Positions 10,770-23,886 of a DNA stretch of 64,000 nucleotides are shown here, piece by piece. The stretch spans positions 9,610,001-9,674,000 of the forward strand of contig CP075495.1 in assembly GCA_021613535.1 (NCBI GenBank), in the 5' to 3' direction. The number at the start of each line of letters is the position of its first letter. Positions within the stretch are counted from its first letter, which is position 1. The stretch is from Adineta vaga (taxonomy: Eukaryota > Rotifera). The notes below the pieces were generated by a model that had not been told where the DNA came from, searched no databases, and was given only the letters and a program-made list of their open reading frames with translations. Both the position numbers and the translations under genes were made by a program.

Positions 10770-11750
10770 TTATTTGTTGGATCCTTTTGAAGCTAATTCA
10801 CGTTCAATTTCTAGTGCAGGTTCGATGGCTTTGATGATACTGTCTCGTTGTTCTTCTGATGTTGGTAAAAGTGGTGTACGGGCAAGACCACCATAGCCAA
10901 GTACCTTTTGCATAGTTGATTTCAAACCCGATATTCCATTCCATCGAAAGAAAGCATGATCAGGACCGACAATACGTCGCTGAATTCGTTGAATCTCTTC
11001 CCATTGATCTTTCGAATGATTTGTATACAAATCAAACAAATGAACAAGCACACGTGGTGCAACATTAGCAAAACCTGGAACACATCCTTGTGCACCGATC
11101 GTCAGAAATGGGACAAAACTATCAGCTGAACCACTCATCAATGTAAATTGTTTTGGATCTGTATGTTCACAAACATATGCGGCTTTGCCAACATTTCCAT
11201 CTGTGCATTTGATGCCAACAATATTTGGATGAGCAGCTAATTTCACAATCGTCTCTTGAGTTGTATCCATTTGTTGAGTAACACCTGGAAAGTTATAGAT
11301 CACCACAGGTATTGGTGATTTATCAGCTACTTTTGTATAGAACGAAGTGATTACATCAGATCGATTTGATGTCCATGCAAGAAAGTAGGATGGTGGTAAG
11401 ACCATTGCATATTCTGCACCGGCTTTGGCTGCTTGTTCGATCAAGTGTATTGTTCCACGCACAGATTCTTGTGAACAACCAGCAATCAACTTTGTTTTTG
11501 ATGATGATGATGATGATTGATCGATAGCTTTTCGTGCAGTTTGAATAACGAGTTGTCGTTCATCTTCGGTGAGATGAACAGCTTCACCTGTTGAACCCAT
11601 ACAAACAATACCATGAACACCAGCTGAGCAAAGAAATTGAACATGTCGAGTGATGGTATCTACATCGACTGGTTGTTCACCATCGGGTTGATCTTGAAAG
11701 AATGTTGGAATAGGAACATAGATACCAGGTGGAAGAGCAGATGAAGCCAT
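10770..11750 (-). CDS. DapA/HOGA-family aldolase-lyase (dihydrodipicolinate synthase-like), intronless
   Basis: A single open frame of 326 residues. It shows the DHDPS/NAL superfamily signature: MGSTGEAVHLTEDER (GxxGE phosphate/carboxylate-binding loop), Tyr152 in VVIYNFPG, and the Schiff-base Lys181 in VGIKCTDGN, 29 residues later, the spacing expected for this family. Members condense or cleave pyruvate with an aldehyde; candidates are dihydrodipicolinate synthase, 4-hydroxy-2-oxoglutarate aldolase or L-KDR aldolase. The substrate cannot be assigned from sequence. The C-terminal half is most like fungal DapA-family proteins by general appearance. Lack of introns, in a region where almost every gene is spliced, and slightly higher GC suggest a recent transfer or retrocopy. 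Confidence 0.9.
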   Translation of the reverse strand: MASSALPPGIYVPIPTFFQDQPDGEQPVDVDTITRHVQFLCSAGVHGIVCMGSTGEAVHLTEDERQLVIQTARKAIDQSSSSSSKTKLIAGCSQESVRGTIHLIEQAAKAGAEYAMVLPPSYFLAWTSNRSDVITSFYTKVADKSPIPVVIYNFPGVTQQMDTTQETIVKLAAHPNIVGIKCTDGNVGKAAYVCEHTDPKQFTLMSGSADSFVPFLTIGAQGCVPGFANVAPRVLVHLFDLYTNHSKDQWEEIQRIQRRIVGPDHAFFRWNGISGLKSTMQKVLGYGGLARTPLLPTSEEQRDSIIKAIEPALEIERELASKGSNK

Positions 11751-12315
11751 CTTTTTTTTTCTTCTGATACGTTGTTATGATCGTCGAAACGAATGGTGAA
11801 AAGAATATAGAATATTCTTTTTTTTTTCGTTCTTTTTATCTTATCTTATCCGATTGTGTATTTAATAGGCACCTCTATTCACCTTTGATTTATATATCTA
11901 TTTGCTCGTTCTCAGTAGAGGTCATTATCATCGTCAACATTTTCATAGTTCTTTGCATCTCTTTTCTCAATGATTATCACAATTTGCAATTTTGAGTGCT
12001 TAGTTCTCTATTAAATATATGTAGAAAAAATTCAATTATGTCTCTTCCATGATTGAACGCAAGCAAGCATCTCTAATGATAGTGTGAGCAAAATCAGAAA
12101 TAGTTACATAGGAAGAAAATCGTTTAGGGAATAAGATCATAAATACATCTATAATACATATATAAATGCTGCTATGACGAAATAGAATAACTAAAGCAGA
12201 AGAAGAAGAAGAAGAAGAAGAAGAAGAGAGCAATAGAAAATTGAATACAAACTAAATCGTCCACTTAGCTTATACATCATTATCTACAATCACAATTGAA
12301 CAGTGTTTGTTTAAC
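11751..12315. other. divergent intergenic region with a GAA microsatellite
   Basis: Upstream of both the DapA-like gene (minus) and the bHLH gene (plus). It contains a GAA trinucleotide array at about 12199-12228. No gene supported. Confidence 0.5.
12199..12228. repeat. (GAA)n microsatellite
   Basis: About nine to ten uninterrupted GAA/AAG units 90-120 bp upstream of the bHLH start codon. Confidence 0.85.
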
Positions 12316-12874
12316 ATGGCAAATAATTCTACACCTACATCACTTTGGAATTTTTCTTTACCACTTATTGTTACTCCTCCATCGAATACTAATGAACAAC
12401 AACGGGAACAGTCACCATCAGCCATTCATGGCATTGGTGGTGAACGAAAACAACGAACATTACGATTATCAATAAATGCCCGAGAACGTCGACGTATGCA
12501 TGATTTAAATGATGCTCTGGATGAATTACGTTCCGTGGTTGGTTTCTATACAAACATCTTTGGCAAGTTTTATGTTTCTAAACTTTTTCTAACTTTAGAT
12601 TCCATATGCACATTCACCATCAGTACGAAAATTAAGTAAAATTTCGACCTTATATTTAGGTAAGGTATTTTTTCATTTATACAATTGATTCTATCGAAAA
12701 GACGTATGATTTATTGCTCTAGCTAAAAATTTCATCCTTCTACAAGCACAAGCTATTGATGAACTGAAAAAATGTGTTCTCCGTGCAAGTCTTATGAATA
12801 GTCAACCTGGAACAATTCTATCACAATCCTCAGCAATGGATTTTCATAATACAGATCAATTAAATGATGGATAA
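12316..12874 (+). CDS. bHLH transcription factor, Beta3/BHLHE22-BHLHE23 type
   Basis: Exons 12316-12537, 12599-12659 and 12723-12874 code for 144 residues. The basic region and helix 1 read INARERRRMHDLNDALDELR, followed across the first intron by IPYAHSPSVRKLSKISTL and helix 2 AKNFILLQAQAIDELKK. This is nearly the vertebrate Beta3 (BHLHE22/23) and Olig-related bHLH sequence, and the IPYAHSPSVRKLSKI loop is characteristic. It should bind E-boxes as a dimer and act in neural differentiation, usually as a repressor. The protein is shorter than vertebrate orthologues (over 200 residues), mainly because of short tails. An AATAAA signal follows at about 13018. Confidence 0.92.
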
Positions 12875-15292
12875 AACGAATAGATATTCGTTACCACATT
12901 AATATATAAAAACAGTTGATTATTGTAAACCAGAAGAGATCGATATGTAAACTAAATCTACCAGTATGATATAATATTAATTTAATTATGTAGTATCATC
13001 TTCATTTTTTTTTCGTCAATAAAGTCATCATTCAATATTTATCTACAGAACGTTGAGATGACATATTTTTAATGAATTATTCGTTCTCTGATAATCTATA
13101 TATTCAATTGTAATCTCAGTATATTGTCGACTATTGATTGTTAATCTAGAACGATTATCACTAATGAAGTAGTCAATTTTCCTAAGGAAACTATTGTAGT
13201 CATTGACATGAATGTGATCATAGCATGATGTGCTTCGCTATTATTATTGAATTAAATATAACATAATGATCGTCTGTTGATAAATCCCTTGCTTATTTAT
13301 GATTTCTTTCTTTCTTTTTATGAAGTTCATCAATAAAATTTTTCATGTCGTGATCTATTCAATTGATTGACGAAAATGTCAAAGGGAAAAAATATATTCT
13401 TCTCGTTTTTATGACCATAGCTTGATTCACAATGGATGAATGGTAATCTATTTTTATATGATTTACTTGATCGTCGATATAATCATCATTTATTCATTTC
13501 GCATTCCAGAATACATCTTTTCAAAAAAAAAATTAGGTCATCCTTCATTGAGTTCTTTTATTTATTTATAAGCAGTAAACGACAATGATGAATAACAGGA
13601 AAGATAAAGGGATTTGTAATCAAAGCTGATTTTCCTCCCATTTCACTTACTATATACAATAAAAATTGGAAATAAGAGTATATATGATAGTATTAAAATT
13701 TGATCAGTTCATCATAGTAATGTCTACGATACAAAGTATCTACAATTGTCTCATATAAATCTAGGAGAAAATGAGAATAAGAAATAAGTCATTATCATTC
13801 TAATAGTATTATAGAAAAGATTACTGATAATCACATATATATATATATAAAGAGAGAGAGAGAGAATTCAAGTACTCAAAGTATATTCATGATTTATCGT
13901 ATGTCAGATTGTATTATTATTCTTTCAATTTATTCATTACAAATTAATGAGGAAAAAGATCCATCTTGTCATTCGATGAAATTTGATATCTATTTTTTAG
14001 CATAGTTTTACTCATTCATACTATTTTATATGATAGTACGATCAGAAAAAAAACACTATTTCAGTTTAGCTTTTAGCTTTTGATATGAGGGTGAAAATAA
14101 AGGTTTTTATTGAGTCAACTTGTGCATCGCTTTAATGACGATTATCTTACGGCAGTTCGATCTATATTTAGAATGAAATTAAGAATCTTCTCATTGAAGA
14201 TAAATCACACAATTATCAATAAAAGAAAGTATCTCTATAGAATCATCATCACGAAAATCACGAGATGTGAAAGTAGTAAGCAGTTACATTTAATATTAAG
14301 TATTTAAATATTGTAACATTATCTCTCGTAGATCATTGATTCAAAATGTAAATAAATTACAGAATAGTACTTTCATTGTGGCTATCTGTTGCCATTGCAG
14401 TTAAATTTTTGAACTTTTCATCGTTAGTACGATTAAGGAAGAAATATAAAAGTTATAATATGTCATAAATATAAATATAAAAGACATGCGAGTTGTTAGC
14501 AGGAAAAGAAAGTTGATATATGAAACATTATGATCTATTTACTTCATTATTTACCTGTTTAGCTTGACTACTCGATCAGTCGAAGATAGAAATCATATTA
14601 ATGAATGAAATTTATGTATGATCAGTAGTAGATAACTTTCTGTTTATTGATTTGTCATTATAATAACACGACGCAAAATAATATATAATATGTTCTATAA
14701 AAATAAAATGCTCATACAACAGATAGATCGTTGCGCAGTATTTCATTCCTATATGATTTTGCGGTCTATTCAGAATGATTTTTACGGAACGAATTTACAT
14801 ATGAATATGTCTTGCATTCTGGTTTGTTCTGAAAAACAAATGCTGTTGTCAAAGATTTTTCAAAGTTATCTTTAAAAGAGCGACGAATTTACCTAGTAAA
14901 TGCTTTAGAAATCAAAGAACATCGAATAGATAGGAAGATATTTTATATGTGTGTATGTGTGTGCTGTATTATTGTTTTGCCTGTTTGTTTTTGAATACTA
15001 AGGAAGGTCTTTTTCTGAAAGTGACAACAACAACGAAGAAAAGAGAAGAAAAGAACAGAAGACAAACGATTATGATTGAGCTGAAAGAAGAAAAAAAAGA
15101 ATGTTACCGAAGCACGCACACACACATACACATACAAAATGTACAAGAAAATAGAAGAGCAACGACAATTACAATGCGCGGAAAAAATGTAAATCGATCT
15201 GAGACAGAGAATAAGTTATACTTCTTTAGTCTATCATCTGCCGTAGAAATAAATATATCTATATATGTATGAATGTATATATGTATATAATC
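12875..15292. other. 2.4 kb gene-free region
   Basis: The longest gene-poor stretch of the window. It is AT-rich, with a TA/GA microsatellite at 13833-13865. Open frames at 14110-14307, 14690-14875 and 14949-15272 are short, low-complexity and without motifs. I see no RNA gene. It could hold distal regulatory sequence of the developmental bHLH gene, a guess based only on position. Confidence 0.5.
13833..13865. repeat. (TA)n(GA)n compound microsatellite
   Basis: About nine TA units followed by about eight GA units. Confidence 0.85.
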
Positions 15293-16964
<1,672 letters not shown>

Positions 16965-18228
16965 AAAAAACTGCAGATGTATTTCCATGTCATAGAGCAG
17001 GTTGTACTGGTGAATTTCGTCTTATTCGACACGTTTCATTTATCGACTGTCCTAAATATGAAACTTTCATAGCAGCTATGTTAAATGGTTCTATGAGCCT
17101 CGATGCAATTTTACTAGTTATCGGTAAAAAACAGAATTTTCCAGGGAAATCCATGGGTTTTAATTGAAAATCTTTAGCTGCTAATGATGTTTATCTTCAA
17201 ACGCATATATTAGAACATTTGGCTATGATTGATATAATAAAATTACAGTCGGTAATTATTCTTCAAAATAAAATTGATCTTGTGACAAAAGTCGAAGCTA
17301 AAAAACAATATAAACAAATCATTGATTTCATTAAAGGTTAGACTCAATGTATAGATACGAATGCTGAAAATGCTCCGATTATTCCAATTAATGCACGATA
17401 TAATTGTAATATTGATGTTATTTGTGAATATATTGTAAGAAAAATTCCGCTAAATTCAAGAGATTTGACTTCGAAACCAGAAATGACTAGCTAGTAAAAA
17501 CGAACATCAAAAAATGATTCTGGTTATATTAACAAACTAGGAATAAATATTGATGATCTCAACGGTGGTATCGTCATCGGTTGTATATTGAAAGATGTTT
17601 CTAAAGTTAGATCTTTTCATTATTCATCAGTTGAAAATATGTGAGATTAGTTTTTAAAAAAATATAGATCGATCAAGAGATTGAAATACGTCCTGGTATT
17701 ATAACAACAGATGATAGAAATCAAACATATTGTCGTTCTCTTAGATCAAAGGTAATTTCGCTATACAACGAACATAATGAGCTTTCTTTTGATGTACCTG
17801 GTGGGTCTATTGGTATTGGTACAAAACTTGATCCAACTTTGTGTCATGCTGATCGTCTAGTTGGTCATGTCGTTGGTGAAATTGGGATCTTACCCAAGAT
17901 CTACATTGAAATTACTATCTGCTATTTGTCTTTTCAACAATTTGATAAGATATGTAATCAAAGAAATTACGATCGGATTAATGCATGTTTTTCGAGGAGT
18001 ATACTATCAGAGAATGAAATCTTGGTCATTAATATTGAATCTTCTTGCAATACTAGTCTTGTATTACAGTGCATAGACGATTTAATTAAAATTCAATTGA
18101 TTAGACCACTGTGTGCTGAGTTATTCGAAAAAGTTGTATCAAGTCGTCGTATTCATAATCTTTATCATCTTATTGGATGGTGTGAGATACGAAAAGGAAA
18201 AGAAATCGACGTACAAGTTGATATATGA
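16965..18228 (+). pseudogene. eIF2-gamma (EIF2S3) pseudogene, non-processed
   Basis: Translation in pieces follows eIF2-gamma from the G2/G3 region to the C-terminus: LIRHVSFIDCP, AMLNGSMSLDAILLV, VIILQNKIDLV (the NKxD motif), [42 protein letters not shown] and LIGWCEIRKG. The N-terminal P-loop part is missing. The G3 motif DCPGH is changed to DCPKY. In-frame stops occur at 17339-17341 (TAG) and as a TAG-TAA pair at 17492-17497. Two intron-like breaks remain (about 17114-17177 and 17605-17668), so this is a decayed gene duplicate, not a retrocopy. The functional gene is not in the window. The 3' 390 bases are still open, which may mislead gene predictors. Confidence 0.88.
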
Positions 18229-18348
18229 ACCATAACAGTAAAAAAGAGTTTTTAACTTTTCTTTATGAATTTTATTTATTAAATAAAATTTTGCATGCAT
18301 GTACTATAATCAAAGAAAATATTTTCCTCTGCAAACTTAATGTCCATT
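18229..18348. other. short gap between the eIF2-gamma pseudogene and the DUF2252 gene
   Basis: About 120 bp that presumably contain the 3' UTR of the DUF2252 gene. The open frame 18225-18506 runs antisense over its last exon and is a shadow. Confidence 0.5.
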
Positions 18349-20143
18349 TTATTGATTCGAAGTCGATTGTTGTTCTTTCGAGGATGGAGGTTCATTTTGA
18401 TGATCATTCAATATTGGAATTTGTTCATTACGAAATGCTTCGAAAAAGAGTTGATGATCACGACGAACTGCTTTACCGTACGTCTAAAAGAAAATTCGAA
18501 TATTGAATAAAACAAACGAAGAAAAAACGATCGAATTTACCATGCCAAATGAAACCATATCTTTAACAAATTCTTCATCACGTCCAGCTATTGCATCTCG
18601 AATAGTTATTTCCGAATGTCTGGGTATAATATCAAATGGTATCAAATCTGTATGTTGTCCTCCATGTTTTTCTCTATCAATTGAATCAACATCAGCAACA
18701 CAATGAATCTTAGCTATTCAAATAGAAAAAGAAAACATTCATGAAATTCTTCAAACAAAAAAATAACGATTGTACAAACCCATTGCTTTTCCTAAAATTT
18801 CTGCTGTTTGACAAATTTCTTCGAAATCATTGATGTTTGTCCAATCAAGATCTCGACTATGTGTTGCAACTTCATCAACAAATAATGATATTTCATTATT
18901 TAATGTTGCATAACCTAACCATCTTGTTGTTACAGCATGCATAGCATATGCACAAAGGACAGTTCGTATCCCATCATGTTGAAAATATTTCTCTAAATCC
19001 GGATTACTAATCACAGTTGCTACAGCTGATTTTGTTGCTGGTTTCATAAAGATAACAACATCCGTTTCTAATGCTTCTGTTCTTCCTTCAATTAATATAT
19101 TATATGACGTAGCACCAGCTGAACCTATTCCAGGTGAAGAACGTTGAATAATATCTTTGACCTAAATGGATGAAAGAAAAGACATATTTCTCTATTCTTT
19201 TCGCTTTTAATCTACTTTGTATGCGCCTGATGATTGTCTTTTACTTTCAGGTATTGTCCGTACATAATCTTGAAAAGCAAGTAATAATTGATGACGTAAA
19301 TCGTCATCAACGTCTTGAATGATGTCTGAACGAATAAATCTTCGTTGATGATTTTCGATACATGTCATCGTATCTAAATGAGCTTCTTTTGAACCTAGAC
19401 GTGATTCTTTTATCAATAGATTCACAGGTCCTTCAGTATTGTCGCATGTAATAGGAATCAGATGTTCTTCAGATGAGTTACAATAGTCATAGATTTGTTT
19501 TAAATAAGAACGAACAACAATTGTAAGAACTTTTTCTATTTTAGCATCAGAATATGCTTTCGAAAATACTACTAAATTTAAACTTGCAAGTAAACGTTTG
19601 ATATCCCATGTAAATGGACCAATATAACCCTAAATAATAAAAGACAAGATTATAAAATTCATGTTTTTCTCTATTGATCTTCATTACCTCATCAAAATCA
19701 TTGACATCAAAATTAATTCGACCAAAACGATCAATATATGTACCAAAGTTTTCTGCATGAAGATCACCCTAATAATATTCATGATTCTTTGTGTTTTCTT
19801 TTTCTTTTAACAAATCTTCAATTCTTACATGAATAAATATATTTGATGCTTTTTTACATTGTTTCAACCATATATCTTGTGAAACAGCACGCAAAAGATC
19901 ACGATAGAAAAGTACAGCTGATCCACGATAGAATGCAAACTCATCTGAAACCATCTTACGAAAACGACCTCGCCACCCTTTTGGATTCTTTTGCATAGCA
20001 TCACCAAAATTTTTCACAAATGTATCCAAAATAAATGCGGTTCGTTCTTGATCACTATCATGTTGAACATTATTCAATGTACTTTGAGAAGATGGTGGAT
20101 GATGAGGACGTTCAGGATCGATTGAAGACGATGGTACGCTCAT
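18349..20143 (-). CDS. DUF2252 family protein (bacterial-type, kinase-like fold)
   Basis: Six exons (20143-19829, 19768-19688, 19629-19216, 19161-18780, 18713-18541, 18483-18349) join in frame to 499 residues. Diagnostic DUF2252 motifs are IFIHGDLHAENFGTY and INFDVNDFDEGYIGPF, comparable to the catalytic loop and DFD of the aminoglycoside-phosphotransferase-like fold, followed by FTWDIKRLLASL. The family is common in actinobacteria and proteobacteria, found in some fungi, and has no established function; a small-molecule kinase role is only inferred from the fold. Introns are of the same short class as in neighbours, so if transferred, the gene has been resident long enough to gain introns. 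The N-terminal 30 residues are Pro/Ser-rich and probably disordered. Confidence 0.88.
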
Positions 20144-21244
20144 ATTTTTATCAAAATATTCGATTATTATTATTATTATTTGTTATTCCGTTTCGATGAC
20201 GTTTATATAAGTTTGATAATAATAGTGGTAGGCGTTTTGTATCCCCATAAAACAAGAACCAATCAAGCATGCTATTTATTTTCAATAGCATCAACATACA
20301 ATACGGTGGGAGAGTACAAAGACATCAGTAACCTTCGAATTTATCATTTCTATTTTTATCGAAAACTATCTTTAAAAGATTTTCGTCATCATTAAAATAC
20401 TTATTCCCACCCTCTAAAAATAAATCGGAAAATAGACGAATAGAAATCTTGAGCCTAATCGACTATCAACGCATATTATTCATAATTTATTTAGAATTCT
20501 TTTGATCGATTGGGAATAGATGTACATGTTTCAATGAACTCTGAGTAAAACGATAACAAGAACTTTTATTTCATTTTCATGACATGAACATAAATTAATT
20601 CGTATTTTGAGTAAAATGATAGACGACTCTAAATGTTTTATGCTAGCTATATAATTGACAGAAGTCATTATCGACTATTAAACTCTATTATATACATTTC
20701 TATCTATTTGGAAACAATAACAAGGTAGAAGAAAAGTCTCTACTTCTATTTTGATTATGAATTCTTTCAAATTTTCACAAGTACTAAAGAAGTATTAAAT
20801 GTTCATGTAGTTATAAATAATACCGAGTGAGATAGTATTCTAGAGATAAGCATTGCAGTTGACAATTGTCAATACACTTTTGTCATGTCAAATAGTCTCG
20901 TGTATAGGAAATTAAAAAGAGTTTTAACGACTCTTTTCTATGTCATCAGGTTAAATGATAAAAGTTATTTGATAAACTAAATGTCAACGATGTATCCTTT
21001 TTCCAGCTTCTTTACTTTCCGAAATAGTAAAAAACTGTTTTATCAAACGTGTCACAGTGTAAAGGTTAAATAAATCACAAGATCTCTCAATATTTCACAT
21101 GACTATAGACTATTGACGCCCACATTTTGACCCATTATGGAAAATCTATCAAGAATTTCTTTTGTTTTCTTTCGCATGCAGGAAGCATTTATTTAAAATG
21201 AATTCTTTCAAAATTCATTCATTTCTATTTTAAATTCAATTATA
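20144..21244. other. divergent intergenic region, nothing recognised
   Basis: 1.1 kb between the divergent DUF2252 and predicted secreted-protein genes. It is AT-rich with an ATT trinucleotide run near 20163-20180. No gene or RNA seen. Confidence 0.5.
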
Positions 21245-22442
21245 ATGTTGACTATTTCTCATCTACTTGTCTTTATTATTAGTATTCCAAACAGAATCCT
21301 AGCAATTCCAATTGGTCTAGTAGCAAATGCTCGTCTAATAACACCAAGTAATTCAAGTTGGCTATATGAACAATCAAATGTCAACCATTGTTTATGTAAT
21401 GCAATGTCTATTTTTGAATCAAAATTGCTTGCTCTGAATTATTTTTCATCGAATCGAACTTGTCAAATTTTCCTTACAATCACTTATGCACCTGAAATTG
21501 TATCTTCATCAAATTCTACATTAATCATACTTCAAATGCTTTCCACTCCGTGTTATTCTAATTTACCATTGCTTCTTAAAAGAATTAAACTTGCTCAACA
21601 ACCAACATCAATATCTGTTTCCAATCCAACATTTCTTTCGATTAATTCAGCAAATAATCTACTCGCAGTAATGTCTTATATGGGTTCAAGAACTTTATTT
21701 AACCGTAAAAATCTAAGTTCTGTTATAAATATTACATCCGTCGGATCTGATTGTGCAATTGCATCACAAAATGACAATCTTTTTATATCCAGTTTGTATT
21801 TTAATTGATTGTAATCGTTAACAAACGATGATCTCCTCTCATTTAGGTTGTGATAATCCGTATTCTGTTCGCATATATAATGAAACGATTAATGGTCTTC
21901 GACTTCTGTATGTTCTTAATATAACGGATAATGTTCGACAAGTTGTTTTTATTGAAAATAATACTTGGTTATTAATTGCTTTTCAATATTTAAACGTAAT
22001 TCAAATGTATTCAGTTGATTTAAAAACAAATAAGTTTATATACAATCAATCAATTTCAATTCCATATAATCTCGCATGTACTTTAACTAAACATAATGAT
22101 ACATTGATTTATATATGTTTTTGGAAAACTGGAGTACCGGTTCATATTCTTTCATTTAATGGTTCGTTATGGATAGTTTCAAATTTAACTGTCACAAGAC
22201 CTTCAAATATGGAAATAGTTAGTCAAGTAGCTTTTGATTCATATGATCGTCTTTGGGCAGTTGTCTATGGTTATGGTATAAGAATTTATGATACAATGGG
22301 ACAAACTTTACTTGCTAGTTGGCCAATTTCATCAGCTAAACTTGATGCTCTGACAATACTGAATACATATGAGATATTTTTTGGTGATTATGATAACAAT
22401 AAGATTTTACATTTTGCTCCAGTTTTAGAATGTATATTATAG
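21245..22442 (+). CDS. predicted secreted glycoprotein, possible beta-propeller
   Basis: Exons 21245-21791 and 21847-22442 give 380 residues. The N-terminus (MLTISHLLVFIISIPNRILA) is hydrophobic and looks like a signal peptide. About ten NxS/T sequons and a few Cys indicate an extracellular protein. Repeating segments such as FLSINSANNLLAVMSY, QVVFIENNTWLLIAF, QVAFDSYDRLWAVVYGYG and TYEIFFGDYDNNKILHF resemble NHL/SGL-type propeller blades, so a secreted six- to seven-bladed propeller is plausible. I do not recognise a named family. Phase-1 splice junction agrees (S|C). It lies just upstream of the SDR gene in the same orientation, with about 400 bp between. Confidence 0.7.
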
Positions 22443-22844
22443 TTATTGTTTTGATTGAATTATATTTCCTAGTTTTCCTATAATCTCTCCAACTTCGATT
22501 CGACGGATCTTATGTCATAGAGAAATGAATGGATTGGTCGTACGACGAACCATTGAAATCTATCGAAAAGAAAGCCAGTTTATACATATGATGATAGATA
22601 TATTTCAGACAGAAACATATTTTGCACATAATAAATTTGAATCAAATATAGATTCGATGTATCTTTGACAGCACAATACATTCATGAGAACTATCTTTAT
22701 TCTAACTAGACATGAATTTCGTTGCTGAAAACGTATGTTGATCAAAGTTTTAAATCTTTTATTTAACCGATGATTAGCGTGCCAAAGAAAATAACTCAAA
22801 ATAGTTCCTCTCTTACAGATTTTAATTGTTAAAATAAAATCGAG
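22443..22844. other. intergenic, nothing recognised
   Basis: Short spacer between the secreted-protein and SDR genes. It contains no supported gene; the minus-strand frame 22605-22799 has no motifs. Confidence 0.5.
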
Positions 22845-23675
22845 ATGGCTGATGATCGTTATGCTACTCCATTGGATATTTCATCTTCAACCGTACTTAT
22901 TACAGGTGGTTCAGGTGGAATTGGTTTTGGTCTTGCAAAATGTTTCGTTCAAGAAGGTGCTTCGGTAATCATTACTGGTCGTCGAGAAGAACAATTGAAA
23001 ACTTCTGTAGAAGAACTAAATCGTCTTGGAAAAAAACCAGTTCAGTATCGAATCAATGATGTCGAACGAATTGATGAAAGATTAGCTTTATATGATTGGA
23101 TTGTAAGTAAACATCCTGAAACTAATGTTCTAATCAATAATGCAGGCGTACAACAACGTCATCCATTTATTCCAGATGAAAATCCAACGAAAAACATCTC
23201 CTGGGAAGAACGTGAAAAAGAAATTCAAATAAATATTTGTGCACCTATGCATCTATCACAATTGTTTTTAACACATTTTCGTCAAATGAAAACAACAACA
23301 GCAATTATGAATGTTTCATCAGGTTTAGCATTTACACCATTTGCAAGCATACCAATTTATTCAGCAACGAAAGCTGCTATTCATTCCTTTACTATGAGTC
23401 TTCGTTATCAATTGATGGATGAAGCTAAAAATATTCAAGTTTATGAAATTATTCCACCAGCTGTTCAAACAAATCTGGGTGGTAGTCATGCATTTGGTGA
23501 ACCATTAGATCCATATTGTCAAGCAACATTTGAACGAATAAAAAAAGGTGATCAAGAAATTGGTTATAATCGTTCGGATGAAGCAAGAAAACTGTCATCA
23601 CGTGAAGAATCCGATAAACAATTTTTAGCTTTAAATGAAGGCTTTAAAAATATGTTTAAAAATTTAAAGCATTAA
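22845..23675 (+). CDS. short-chain dehydrogenase/reductase, DltE-like, intronless
   Basis: One exon, 276 residues. Classical SDR features are TGGSGGIG (20-27, Rossmann dinucleotide binding), NNAG (98-101), a catalytic Ser in MNVSSGLAF (159) and YSATK (Tyr172, Lys176). Arg in ITGRREEQL after beta-2 suggests NADP(H) preference. The C-terminal part, with EIIPPAVQTNLGG, matches the DltE / COG3967 group of bacterial and fungal oxidoreductases, whose substrates are poorly defined. It would act as a soluble NAD(P)-dependent alcohol/carbonyl oxidoreductase. Absence of introns and family affiliation suggest horizontal acquisition. The gene ends 211 bp from the end of EEA1, in convergent orientation. 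Confidence 0.92.
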   Translation: MADDRYATPLDISSSTVLITGGSGGIGFGLAKCFVQEGASVIITGRREEQLKTSVEELNRLGKKPVQYRINDVERIDERLALYDWIVSKHPETNVLINNAGVQQRHPFIPDENPTKNISWEEREKEIQINICAPMHLSQLFLTHFRQMKTTTAIMNVSSGLAFTPFASIPIYSATKAAIHSFTMSLRYQLMDEAKNIQVYEIIPPAVQTNLGGSHAFGEPLDPYCQATFERIKKGDQEIGYNRSDEARKLSSREESDKQFLALNEGFKNMFKNLKH

Positions 23676-23886
23676 TTGAAAACTATGTGAGAAACCTTTC
23701 TTCTATTTCCTCGATTCACTTATTTTTAAACCTTTGCTTGCTTCGTATTCAAAATATACCATTTTTAATTCACTGTGGGTTTTTTTATTGCAAAGAGATC
23801 CGAATGAAAACAGAAAAAAAAACTGAAATAACTATTTATATATGTATATATTCAAAACTAGATCCATATAAAATGAGAATTACGTA

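Noticed and set aside
14949-15272. Open frame of 107 residues upstream of RAB14's 3' end
   Set aside because: Lys/Glu/Thr-rich low-complexity translation across purine and CA repeats, with no splice or domain support.
17839-18228. A 129-residue open frame that could be called a small gene
   Set aside because: It is the C-terminal part of the eIF2-gamma pseudogene, with stops upstream.
18503-18706. Plus-strand open frame
   Set aside because: Antisense shadow of a DUF2252 exon (18541-18713).
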